Origin: DATJZH01 sp052146815
GTDB taxonomy: Bacteria; Actinomycetota; Actinomycetes; Streptosporangiales; Streptosporangiaceae
DNA length: 35,567 nt
Assembly: GCA_052146815.1 (NCBI GenBank)
Contig: JBKQMG010000171.1
Location: 1 to 35,567, forward strand
Reading direction: 5' to 3'
Shown here: positions 23,515 to 31,537 of the stretch, piece by piece
How positions within the stretch are numbered: position 1 is the first letter of the stretch
Layout of the letters: each line of letters starts with the position of its first letter
Made by a program: the position numbers and the translations under genes
The notes under the pieces: generated by a model
The model's input: only the letters and a program-made list of their open reading frames with translations
Told to the model about the DNA's origin: nothing
Database searches by the model: none

Positions 23515-25761
23515 TCAGCAGGCTTTGTTGGCGTGGCACTCGGCCTCATCCTGAGCGAACACCGACTTGCTGTTGGTGAACTTGGTCTCCCCGGTCTTCG
23601 GATTCACCGTGACGAAATAGGTCCAGTTGCCCTTGGCCGGATGCAGCGCCGCCTCGATCGCCGATGCAGTCGGGTTGTCAATCGGCCCCGGCGGCAAGCC
23701 GGAGTGGATGAAGGTGTTGTAAGGGTTGTTCACTTTCAGCTGCGATTGCGTGAGCAGGTAGCCGGTCTTGTGCAGGGCGTAGAGCACGGTGCTGTCCAGG
23801 CCGAGGCGCCACCCGAGGTTGAGCCGGTTGTCGATTACCCGGGCCACCTGCGCGTAGTACCTGGGCGTCCCCTCGACCTCCAGCAAGCTGGCTTCAGTGA
23901 TGATCTGGCCCTCGGTCAGGTGGGCCGCCTTGGCCGCTCGCGCCAGATTCAGTGTCGTTGCCTCGGACCTGAATTGCTTCACCATGTCCTGCAGCATGAC
24001 CAGAGGCGTCGTGCCCGGCGGGAAGTCATAATTCGCCGGGTACAGGTAACCCTCCACACGGCCGTTAGCGTAAGACGGCAGGCCGAGCGCCGGGCTCTTC
24101 GCGGCCGCCTCGAACTGGCTGAGGGGCTTTCCGGTCTGCCTGGCCAACTCGGGCAGGATCTGGGTCAGCCGCTTGCCGTCGAGAACCTGGACCGTGCTCT
24201 GGATGCGGGACTTGGGGTTCACCAGCAGCGCGTACGCCCGGGCCGCGTTCATGTGCTTGTGCAGGCGGAAGGTGCCCGGCTCCAGCGGGTTGGGGCTGGT
24301 GCTGTTCTTGGCGGCCGCGGTGAACGGGTCCACGGACTTGATCACGCCGGCCTTGACCAGTTCGGGAGCCAGGACGCCGGCGTTGTCGCCCGGCTTCACC
24401 ACGAAATCGACCGTACCGTATCCCGAGCCGGTGTAATTCGCATGCCGCGCGCTGATTGCGTCGTAGGCGTACTTGCCTACGGCGACCACCACAACTACCA
24501 GCACGACAAGCGAGATCAGCGGCGCGATCCAGCGCCCGCGACGCCGCTTCGGCCGCCGGCCGCGCCCGTCGCCGCCATGCCCGCGCGTACCGTGACCGCC
24601 GGTGCCGCGGTCAGCGAACCCGGGCAGGAAGGAGCCGCCGTGCGGTGGCCGCCTCTCGTCGCCGGGGGCGCCGGTGGGTCCGATCTCGCTGTCATCCCAG
24701 CCCGGGCCGTCCTCTTGCTCTGCCCAGCCGGGGCCGGGGGCCGGCTCGGGGTCGTCCGTCCAGCGGGGCCCGGTGGCCGCCCCCTCCGCTGGCGGCTGCC
24801 AGCGCCACGGCCCGGAAGTTTCCCGGGCGGGTTCGCGGTCATCGGCGCCGGACCAGGATGCCCCCGGCGCGCTGGTCTCGCGCCAGTCAGAGCGCTGCGG
24901 GCCGGCCTGCGCACGGTAGGTGACGGTCGGATCGGTCTGGCCGAAGTCATCCCGGCCCGCCGGCCCAGGAGGTACGCCAGGGCCAGAGCCGGGGTAGCCG
25001 CGCTGGCTGGGGTAGCCGTACTGGCCCTGACCGTGGTACTGGTCCAGAGCGTCCTGCTGGTCCTGCGGGCGGTACCCGTGGCCGGGGCCGTACGGCCCCG
25101 GGTCTGCGTACTGGCCCGACCCGCCGTACTGGCCGCCGTCCTGGCCATTGAGCGGATCCGAGCCTCGCCCCCCGTGCCGGGGACGCTGCTCGGGCCGGGC
25201 CTGCGGCCGGTAGCCGAGCTGTTGGTCTTCGGCGGGAGCGGGCGGGCCCGACTGCCTGGCGTGACTGCCGGGAGGACGCGGGCGACGGTAATCACCGGGC
25301 GGCGGCGCCTGCGGCGCTGGCGGCGGAATCCCGAGTGCGTCCCAGCGGCCGAACGGATCCAGCGGGTCGTGCGGATCCTCCGCGCCGTAGCCGTCCTGCG
25401 GCGCGTATCCATTCTGCTGGGCGTAACCGTTCTGCTGACCGTAATCGCCGTGCTCGCCGTAGCCGCCCTGCGCGGGGTGGCCGTTCGGCGCAATGTGCCC
25501 GCTCTGTGCCGCAGAGCCGTTCGGCTGGCCGTATCCGTTCTGCGATAGGTAGCCATTCTGCGGCGGGTAGCCATCCGGCTCGCCACGTCCGTTCTGCGGC
25601 GCGGAGCCGGCCGGCTCGCCGTAGGGCGCGGGGCTGCAGTGGCCAGTCCAGCCGGAACCCGTCTCGTAGGGACCCAGATCCCCGTACTGGTCGTAGCGCC
25701 CGCCGTAACCGGGATTTATGCCACTGTCGTCCGGGAACCAGTCGCGGTCGCTGCCGGTCAT
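23515..25761 (-). CDS. mltG: Endolytic murein transglycosylase MltG with a long disordered cytoplasmic N-terminus
   Basis: Cleaves nascent glycan strands and so sets their length. The C-terminal half (about residues 445-748) is a YceG/MltG domain: EGYLYPANYDFPPGT, EASLLEVEG with the expected catalytic Glu628, DSTVLYAL, and YNTFIHSGLPPGPIDNPTASAIEAALHP. One membrane segment (about 412-432, APLISLVVLVVVVVAVGKYAYD) follows an Arg/Lys-rich stop. Residues 1-410 are predicted disordered, with many QNGY-type repeats at 60-130 and Gly/Pro/Gln-rich runs later. A long cytoplasmic N-terminus is known from actinomycete MltG proteins, but the composition here is extreme. ATG overlaps the ruvX stop (ATGA). 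Confidence 0.95.
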   Translation of the reverse strand: MTGSDRDWFPDDSGINPGYGGRYDQYGDLGPYETGSGWTGHCSPAPYGEPAGSAPQNGRGEPDGYPPQNGYLSQNGYGQPNGSAAQSGHIAPNGHPAQGGYGEHGDYGQQNGYAQQNGYAPQDGYGAEDPHDPLDPFGRWDALGIPPPAPQAPPPGDYRRPRPPGSHARQSGPPAPAEDQQLGYRPQARPEQRPRHGGRGSDPLNGQDGGQYGGSGQYADPGPYGPGHGYRPQDQQDALDQYHGQGQYGYPSQRGYPGSGPGVPPGPAGRDDFGQTDPTVTYRAQAGPQRSDWRETSAPGASWSGADDREPARETSGPWRWQPPAEGAATGPRWTDDPEPAPGPGWAEQEDGPGWDDSEIGPTGAPGDERRPPHGGSFLPGFADRGTGGHGTRGHGGDGRGRRPKRRRGRWIAPLISLVVLVVVVVAVGKYAYDAISARHANYTGSGYGTVDFVVKPGDNAGVLAPELVKAGVIKSVDPFTAAAKNSTSPNPLEPGTFRLHKHMNAARAYALLVNPKSRIQSTVQVLDGKRLTQILPELARQTGKPLSQFEAAAKSPALGLPSYANGRVEGYLYPANYDFPPGTTPLVMLQDMVKQFRSEATTLNLARAAKAAHLTEGQIITEASLLEVEGTPRYYAQVARVIDNRLNLGWRLGLDSTVLYALHKTGYLLTQSQLKVNNPYNTFIHSGLPPGPIDNPTASAIEAALHPAKGNWTYFVTVNPKTGETKFTNSKSVFAQDEAECHANKAC
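25370..25610. repeat. QNGY-encoding repeats in mltG
   Basis: Variants of a four- to eight-residue unit (PQNGY, SQNGY, QQNGY, AQQNGY, PQDGY, PNGH) are encoded here. At DNA level the recurring core on the plus strand is GTA(A/T)CCxTTCTG, seen at many positions in one reading frame. The coding frame is preserved throughout. Confidence 0.7.
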
Positions 25762-26228
25762 GTCGCGGCGTCCTGATCCACACCGACCAGCTCGCCCGCG
25801 GGGCGGCCCGTGGAGCGCTCCGTATCCAGCGCTCCTTGCAGCAGCAGCGCGGCTGCGCTGCGGTCGACGACAGCGCGGCGCCGGCGGGAATCGCGCCCGC
25901 CCTGGCGGAGGGCCTCGTGGGCGATCACCGTGGTGAAGCGCTCGTCGAGCAGGCGCACCGGAACCGGCGCCAGCCGCCGCGCCAGCGCGGTCGCGAAGAG
26001 CCTGGCATCACCCGCTGCCGAGCCCTCACGGCCAGACAGGGTTGTGGGCAGACCCACGATCACCTCGATGGTCTCGTTCTCGCCGGCCAGGCTGGTGATG
26101 CAGTCCAGATCCTTGTCACCGCGAGGAACTGTCGCCAGCGGGCTGGCCAGCAGCCCGTCCGGATCGGAGCGAGCGACTCCGATGCGCACAGAGCCTACGT
26201 CGACAGCGAGCCTCACGCCGGTTCTCAC
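25758..26228 (-). CDS. ruvX: Holliday junction resolvase-like protein YqgF/RuvX
   Basis: RNase H-fold protein of the YqgF family, linked to pre-16S rRNA 5' end maturation and proposed as a resolvase. Visible motifs: VDVGSVRIGVARSDP (first catalytic Asp), IVGLPTTLSGREG, LLDERFTT and the last acidic residue in VVDRSAAALLLQ. At 156 residues it has family length. GTG at 26228 is chosen for its GGAG seven bases upstream and because MRTGVRLAVDVG is the usual beginning; GTG at 26282 would add 18 unlike residues. It is coupled to mltG by ATGA and lies in the order alaS-ruvX-mltG-aroE. Confidence 0.94.
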   Translation of the reverse strand: MRTGVRLAVDVGSVRIGVARSDPDGLLASPLATVPRGDKDLDCITSLAGENETIEVIVGLPTTLSGREGSAAGDARLFATALARRLAPVPVRLLDERFTTVIAHEALRQGGRDSRRRRAVVDRSAAALLLQGALDTERSTGRPAGELVGVDQDAAT

Positions 26229-26286
26229 CGGAAGTCTCCGCCAGTCGCAGGTCTGGCTGCGGAAACTGTCTGGCTGTAGCACGGAT

Positions 26287-29058
26287 TCACGCTACGCCAC
26301 CGGACCCCGTTCTGTCGGCGATAGCGGTGCGAACTACCCTAAATGACTCATCTATCGCTTGTGTCGTGTTCTCCCCCAGCGCGGCACCGCCGCCCTGGGC
26401 GACGTCGTCCTTGCCGCCACCGCGACCGCCCAGCGCGCCCGCCGCGGCGAGCACCAGCGATCCCGCCGTCAGCCCGCGGGCCCGCCCCGCGTCGTTCACG
26501 GCGACCACGACGGTCGGCCGGTCCGCGGGCACCCCGGCAACCAGGACCACGACCGGGCGGTCGGCTGGGAACCGGCCGCGCAGGTCGAGCGCAAGCTTCC
26601 GGATGCCGTCCGCTGCGGTTCCGTCCGGGGCCCGGTGAGCCACGTACGCAACCCCGCCGACGTCGTCGCCGGCGCCGCGGGCCACGTCCGCTGCCTCGTC
26701 GAGCAGCCGCGCCGAGCTGAGGCGCTGCAGGTCCCGCTCAGCGTCGCGCAGCCGGCTGACCATTGCGGAGATGCGCTCCGGCAGCTCCTCACGGGGGGCC
26801 TTCAGCTGCTCGCTGAGCTGGCTGACCAGGACGTTCTCGCGGGCCAGGAACCGGAAGGCGTCGATGCCGACGAGCGCCTCAACCCGGCGCACTCCCGACC
26901 CGATCGACGCCTCGCCGAGGATCTTGACCAGTCCGAGCTGGCCGGACCGGGCCACGTGGGTGCCGCCGCACAGCTCACGGGAGTAATCGCCGACCTCGAC
27001 CACCCGGACGCGATCACCGTACTTCTCGCCGAACAGGGCCAGCGCGCCCATCGCCCGCGCCTCGTCGATCGACGTCTGGAACGCCCGGACGTCCAGGTCG
27101 TTGATCAGGACCTGGTTGACCTCATCCTCGGCGTCCCTGAGGACCGACGGGGGCACCGCGCCCATCGCGGTGAAGTCGAACCGGAACCGGCCGGGCGAGT
27201 TCTCCGAGCCCGCCTGAGCGGCCGACTCGCCCAGCGCGCCGCGGAACGCGCGGTGCACCAGGTGCGTCGCCGTGTGCGACCGGGAAATCGCCCGGCGTCG
27301 GTCGACGTCGATCTCGGCGTAGGCCAGGGAGCCCACCACGACCTCCCCGGAGGTCACCCGGCCGCGGTGCACGATCAGGCCGGGCACCGGCGTCTGCACG
27401 TCCCGGACCTCGATCAGCCCGCCGTCGTCGCCGCCGGTTCCCGCGGTCCTGATCAGCCCGGCGTCGGCGAGCTGGCCGCCGCCCTCGGCGTAGAACGGGG
27501 TACGGTCCAGCACGACGTCGACCTCGGTGCCCGCGGCGGCTGACGGCACGGAGACCCCGCCGACCAGCAGGCCGGTGATGGTCGCGTCGCCCGCGATCTC
27601 GTCATAGCCGGTGAAGGTGACCCGGCCGGACTGGTCGAGCAGCCGCGCGAGCTCGGAGATGTCCGCGTTGCCGGTCTTCTTGCCCGCGGCGTCTTCCTTG
27701 GCCCGCTGCCGCTGCTCCTGCATGAGCCGGCGGAACTCGGGCTCGTCCACGGTCAGGCCCTGCTCGGCGGCCATCTCCAGGGTCAGGTCGATCGGGAAGC
27801 CGTAGGTGTCGTGCAGCTGGAAGGCCTGATCTCCGCCGACGGTGTCCGCGCCCCGGCGCCTGGTCTCCTCCACGGCCGCCTCGAAGATCGCCGTCCCGGT
27901 GCGCAGCGTGCTGAGGAAGGCAGTTTCCTCGGCGTCGATGACGGTATGGATGTGCGGCGCGTCGCGGTGCAGCTCGGGGTACTGGTCGCCGAGCGCCTCG
28001 ACGGCCGCCGACGACAGCTCGTGCAGGTACCGCTCGTCCTCGCCGCCCCGGCCGAGGCCCCGGCTGCCGCCCGCGCCGCCGCGCTGCGAGCCCGCCAGCA
28101 GCCGCAGGTTGCGGATGCTGCGGCGCAGGATCCGGCGCAGCACGTAACCGCGGCCCTCGTTGGAGGGGATCACGCCGTCGGCGACCAGCATCACCGCGGT
28201 GCGCACGTGGTCGGCCACCACCCGCAGCGCCACGTCGGTCCGGTGATCGCGGCCGTACTTCTGCTCGGTCAGGTCGGCCGCACGGTCGAGCACCTTCCAC
28301 ATGGTGTCGATCTCGTAGATGTTGTCGACGCCCTGCAGGAGCGCCGCCATCCGCTCGAGGCCCATCCCGGTGTCGATGTTGCGCGAGGGAAGCTCGCCGA
28401 CGATCGGGAAGCCCTCCTTGCCCACGCCCTCGCCGCGGAAATACTGCATGAAGACGAGGTTCCAGACTTCGAGGTAGCGGTCCTCGTCGGCGACCGGGCC
28501 GCCGTCGCGGCCATATTCGGGCCCGCGGTCGTAGTAGATCTCCGAGCACGGGCCGCACGGGCCGGGCACGCCCATCGACCAGAAGTTATCGGCCATGCCG
28601 CGCCGCTGGATGCGGCTCTCGGGCACCCCGACCTGATCGCGCCAGATCCTGGCCGCCTCGTCGTCGTCGGTGTAGACGGTGGCCCACAGCCGGTCCTCGG
28701 GGAAGCCGAAGCCGCCATCCGCCTCCGGGCTCGTCAGCAGCTCCCAGGCAAAGGGAATGGCCTGTTCCTTGAAGTAATCCCCGAACGAGAAGTTCCCCAG
28801 CATCTGGAAGAACGTGGCATGCCGGGTGGTCTTGCCCACTTCCTCGATGTCCGGGGTCCGGACGCATTTCTGCGCGCTCGTCGCCCGCGGGTAGGGAGCG
28901 GGGCGCTGGCCGAGGAAATAGGGCTTGAACGGCACCATCCCGGCGTTGACTAGCAGCAGGGTGGGGTCGTCGGCGATCAGGCTGGCGGATGGCACGACGG
29001 TGTGCCCGCGCCGCTCGAAGTAGCGAAGGAAACGGCGGACGATCTCTGCCGACTCCAT
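26287..29058 (-). CDS. alaS: Alanyl-tRNA synthetase
   Basis: Charges tRNA-Ala; 923 residues. Domains in order: class II catalytic core (KCVRTPDIEEVGKTTRHATFFQMLGNFSFGDYFK; motif 3 with GMGLERMAALLQG), helical tRNA domain, editing domain with the zinc-type HTATHLVHRAF and CGGTHVARSG motifs, and a C-terminal DHHA1 domain ending GGRGGGKDDVAQGGG. All motifs are intact. ATG at 29058 shares a base with the stop of the upstream small gene (TGATG). No T-box seen. Confidence 0.98.
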   Translation of the reverse strand: MESAEIVRRFLRYFERRGHTVVPSASLIADDPTLLLVNAGMVPFKPYFLGQRPAPYPRATSAQKCVRTPDIEEVGKTTRHATFFQMLGNFSFGDYFKEQAIPFAWELLTSPEADGGFGFPEDRLWATVYTDDDEAARIWRDQVGVPESRIQRRGMADNFWSMGVPGPCGPCSEIYYDRGPEYGRDGGPVADEDRYLEVWNLVFMQYFRGEGVGKEGFPIVGELPSRNIDTGMGLERMAALLQGVDNIYEIDTMWKVLDRAADLTEQKYGRDHRTDVALRVVADHVRTAVMLVADGVIPSNEGRGYVLRRILRRSIRNLRLLAGSQRGGAGGSRGLGRGGEDERYLHELSSAAVEALGDQYPELHRDAPHIHTVIDAEETAFLSTLRTGTAIFEAAVEETRRRGADTVGGDQAFQLHDTYGFPIDLTLEMAAEQGLTVDEPEFRRLMQEQRQRAKEDAAGKKTGNADISELARLLDQSGRVTFTGYDEIAGDATITGLLVGGVSVPSAAAGTEVDVVLDRTPFYAEGGGQLADAGLIRTAGTGGDDGGLIEVRDVQTPVPGLIVHRGRVTSGEVVVGSLAYAEIDVDRRRAISRSHTATHLVHRAFRGALGESAAQAGSENSPGRFRFDFTAMGAVPPSVLRDAEDEVNQVLINDLDVRAFQTSIDEARAMGALALFGEKYGDRVRVVEVGDYSRELCGGTHVARSGQLGLVKILGEASIGSGVRRVEALVGIDAFRFLARENVLVSQLSEQLKAPREELPERISAMVSRLRDAERDLQRLSSARLLDEAADVARGAGDDVGGVAYVAHRAPDGTAADGIRKLALDLRGRFPADRPVVVLVAGVPADRPTVVVAVNDAGRARGLTAGSLVLAAAGALGGRGGGKDDVAQGGGAALGENTTQAIDESFRVVRTAIADRTGSGGVA

Positions 29059-29375
29059 CAGTGGCCATCCTTCACGTAGTCGATGCCGGGATACCGGCGG
29101 GAACGGCCTGGCTCGTCAGGGCCAGGACCGGGCCGGGCCTGCGCGGCCTCGACGGCTGCGCGGCCCGCGGCGTGCCGGTCGAGATAGTCGTCCATGCCCT
29201 CGCGGGCATCGCGCAGGAAATCCGACACCCCCGACCGGCTGGCGCGCGCGGCGGCCAGGGCGCCATGCGCGCCGCGGCCCGGCCGCAGCAGCGCGGACAG
29301 CCGCCGGCTGGCCCGCCGGTAGCCGGTCACGCCGAGCACCGCGCCGAGCACGAGCCAGAACAGGCGCCGGATCAT
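29058..29375 (-). CDS. Small membrane-anchored protein (DUF6167-like)
   Basis: A 105-residue protein with one N-terminal hydrophobic segment (MIRRLFWLVLGAVLGVTGYR) followed by a basic, then charged tail with REGMDDYLDRHAAGR. Small proteins of this type lie directly before alaS in many actinomycetes and have no known function. Its ATG overlaps the upstream DUF948 gene stop as ATGA, and its TGA overlaps the alaS ATG as TGATG. The longer frame reaching 29807 is in the wrong register for the upstream part. Confidence 0.85.
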   Translation of the reverse strand: MIRRLFWLVLGAVLGVTGYRRASRRLSALLRPGRGAHGALAAARASRSGVSDFLRDAREGMDDYLDRHAAGRAAVEAAQARPGPGPDEPGRSRRYPGIDYVKDGH

Positions 29376-29863
29376 CGCCGTGTCCTCTCCGGACGGGGCG
29401 CTCCGGCGATCGCCCGGCGCGACAGCGGAGCCATCTCCGGGCCTGCGCCCGGGGTACCGCGAAGCTCCGGCGACGCAAGCTCCGGTGACCGGCGCACCGC
29501 GACCGCCCGGCGCACCCCGTACAGGGCAGCGGCGAACCGCAGCATCGGGGTGCCGAAACCGGCCGAGATGCTCTTGGCCAGCCCCGCCAGCGCCGAGACC
29601 TGGGCGGACAGCTCGGCCATGTCGGTGGTGACCTGCTGCATGCTCGCGGTGATCGCGTCGGTCCTGGCCAGCTGCTCGTTGGTCCGGTCCACCGCGGCCT
29701 GGGCCCGCTCGATCAGCAGGTCGGTGCGCTCGTGGTACTCGCTCAGTATCCGGGTCCCGGCGGAGATCAGCCGGGACAGGCGGATCAGCACGTAGACGGC
29801 GGCGCATACCAGCACGGCCCAGAATCCGGCGCCGATAAGCTCTGCCACCTGCCCGGCGTTCAT
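29372..29863 (-). CDS. DUF948-domain membrane protein
   Basis: 163 residues. The N-terminus (AGFWAVLVCAAVYVLIRLSRLI, about residues 13-35) is a membrane segment. Residues 36-105 are a long amphipathic helix (DLLIERAQAAVDRTNEQL, MQQVTTDMAELSAQVSALAG) typical of DUF948 proteins, which resemble the YtxG/general-stress group. The C-terminal part is Arg/Pro-rich. The ATG has AAGGAG eight bases upstream, so this is the likely first gene of the DUF948-DUF6167-alaS unit. Function unknown. Confidence 0.85.
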   Translation of the reverse strand: MNAGQVAELIGAGFWAVLVCAAVYVLIRLSRLISAGTRILSEYHERTDLLIERAQAAVDRTNEQLARTDAITASMQQVTTDMAELSAQVSALAGLAKSISAGFGTPMLRFAAALYGVRRAVAVRRSPELASPELRGTPGAGPEMAPLSRRAIAGAPRPERTRR

Positions 29864-29939
29864 CCCTGCTGCTCCTTAGCGCTTGCCCCCCGCGGCGTTA
29901 CCTCGCCGACCTTACCGTCCCTGCGCCCGGCCAGCCGCG

Positions 29940-31382
29940 CTACTCCGACGTCCCCCCGGACTGCTGCGCTGCCCCGGACCGCGCTGCGGGCTCCGACGGC
30001 GCTGCGGGCTCCGACGGCGCTGCTTTCGCCGGGCCGTCCTTAGCGTCGCGGCCGAGGATAACCCTGATCTTCGCCGATCGCTCGGCGTACCGCGCCTCGG
30101 CGCCGTGCGTGGACGGCTGGTAGTACCGGCGCTCGGCCACCGAACCGGGCGCGTAGTCCTGCGGCACGACGCCTTCGGGGTAATCATGCGGGTACTGGTA
30201 TCCCTGGCCGTGCCCGAGGCGCGCCGCGCCCCGGTAGTGGCTGTCGCGCAGGTGCGCCGGGACACCGCCCGCCAGGCCCGCCCGGACGTCCTCGGCGGCC
30301 ATGCTGATCGCCTGGATCACCGCGTTTGACTTCGGCGCCAGCGACAGGTGGATCACCGCCTGGGCCAGGTTGATCCTGGCCTCGGGCAGGCCGACGAACT
30401 CCACGGCCTGCGCCGCGGCGACCGCGACGGGCAGCGCGGACGGGTCGGCCATCCCGACGTCCTCGCTGGCGTGCACGATCAGCCGCCGGGCGATGAACCG
30501 GGGATCCTCCCCGGCCTCGATCATCCGGGCCAGGTAGTGCAGCGCGGCGTCCGCATCGCTGCCCCGGATGCTCTTGATGAACGCGCTGATCACGTCGTAA
30601 TGCTGGTCCCCGTCCCGGTCATAGCGGACAGCCGCCCGGTCGACCGCGCGCTCCAGGATCTCCTCGTCGATGACGCTGCCCGGCGCCAGGCCGAGCGCGG
30701 CGGCTTCCAGGTAGGTCAGGGCCCGGCGCGCGTCGCCGCCGGCCAGCCGCACCAGGTGCTCCCCCGCGGTGGTATCCAGCCGCACGCGGCCGCCGAGCCC
30801 GCGCTCGTCGGTCAGGGCCCGCTCTATCACGACCGCCATCTCCTCGTCGAGCAGCGGCTGCAGCGTCAGCAGCAGCGACCGGGACAGCAGCGGGCTGACG
30901 ACCGAGTGGAACGGGTTCTCGGTGGTGGCGCCGATGAACGACACCCAGCGGTTTTCGACCGCGGGCAGCAGCGCGTCCTGCTGGGCCTTGTTGAACCGGT
31001 GCACCTCGTCGATGAACAGGATGGTCTGCGTCCCGCTCATGCCGAGCTCGCGCCGCGCGCCGTCGATGGCCGCCCGGACGTCCTTGACGCCGGCCGACAC
31101 CGCGGACAGCTCCACGAACCGGCGCCGGGTCACCTGGCTGATGACGTAGGCCAGCGTGGTCTTGCCAGTGCCCGGCGGTCCCCACAGCAGCAGGGACAGG
31201 GCCGCGTCGTGCTCGGTGACCTTGCGCAGGGGCGAGCCTTCCCTGGTCAGGTGCTGCTGGCCGACCACCTCGTCCAGGGTGCGCGGCCGCATCCGCACCG
31301 CCAGGGGCGCGACCGCCTGCGCTGCCTGTTCGGCGGGCGCGTCGAACAGGCTGTCGCGCTGCCCGGGGTCTGCTCTCGCCAT
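29940..31382 (-). CDS. rarA: Replication-associated recombination protein A (RarA/MgsA)
   Basis: AAA+ ATPase acting at stalled replication forks, related to clamp-loader and RuvB proteins. Residues 1-480 include LAVRMRPRTLDEVVGQQHL, Walker A GPPGTGKTT, Walker B ILFIDEVHRFNKAQQD, sensor 1 GATTENP, the arginine finger region SPLLSRSLL, and the MgsA C-terminal domain (DVGMADPSALPVAVAAAQAVEFVGLPEARINLAQAVIHLSLAPKS). The end carries a short APSEPA repeat tail. There is no ribosome site before ATG 31382; TACTGT lies exactly six bases upstream, suggesting a leaderless mRNA. It is divergent from tryptophanase and 76 bases from the DUF948 gene. Confidence 0.95.
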   Translation of the reverse strand: MARADPGQRDSLFDAPAEQAAQAVAPLAVRMRPRTLDEVVGQQHLTREGSPLRKVTEHDAALSLLLWGPPGTGKTTLAYVISQVTRRRFVELSAVSAGVKDVRAAIDGARRELGMSGTQTILFIDEVHRFNKAQQDALLPAVENRWVSFIGATTENPFHSVVSPLLSRSLLLTLQPLLDEEMAVVIERALTDERGLGGRVRLDTTAGEHLVRLAGGDARRALTYLEAAALGLAPGSVIDEEILERAVDRAAVRYDRDGDQHYDVISAFIKSIRGSDADAALHYLARMIEAGEDPRFIARRLIVHASEDVGMADPSALPVAVAAAQAVEFVGLPEARINLAQAVIHLSLAPKSNAVIQAISMAAEDVRAGLAGGVPAHLRDSHYRGAARLGHGQGYQYPHDYPEGVVPQDYAPGSVAERRYYQPSTHGAEARYAERSAKIRVILGRDAKDGPAKAAPSEPAAPSEPAARSGAAQQSGGTSE

Positions 31383-31423
31383 GTCACGACAGTATCCGGA
31401 TTGTGACCGGGCAGAGTACGATC

Positions 31424-31537
31424 ATGGGGCTCACCAGGGCACCAAGGGCCGGCTGCCCGCGGCGAGACGGCTCCGCGAGCCGCGATGCCGCGGAGCCCGT
31501 CGGCCTTCGCCTGGCTCGAGGAAAGGACCGGCCATGA
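31424..31537 (+). CDS. Possible upstream ORF of tryptophanase (37 codons)
   Basis: From ATG 31424 a frame of 37 codons begins MGLTRAPRAGCPRR and ends in TGA overlapping the tryptophanase ATG as ATGA. It is Arg-rich (eight Arg) and has no Trp codon, so it is not a TnaC-like leader peptide. There is no clear ribosome site. The third-position GC is lower than in the neighbouring genes, so chance is a real possibility. Confidence 0.25.
   Translation: MGLTRAPRAGCPRRDGSASRDAAEPVGLRLARGKDRP
31469..31497 (+). promoter_or_regulatory. Hairpin in the tryptophanase 5' region
   Basis: GGCTCCGCG (31469-31477), an 11-base loop and CGCGGAGCC (31489-31497) form a perfect 9-bp stem about 36 bases before the tryptophanase ATG. 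No U-tract follows. It could be an attenuator or simply structure in the leader. Confidence 0.45.

Noticed and set aside
23533..25548. 670-codon plus-strand frame opposite mltG
   Set aside because: It mirrors the mltG coding and its repeats. There is no motif, and mltG is clearly real.
31383..31533. TnaC-like tryptophan-sensing leader peptide
   Set aside because: The only upstream frame has no Trp codon and no fitting motif.
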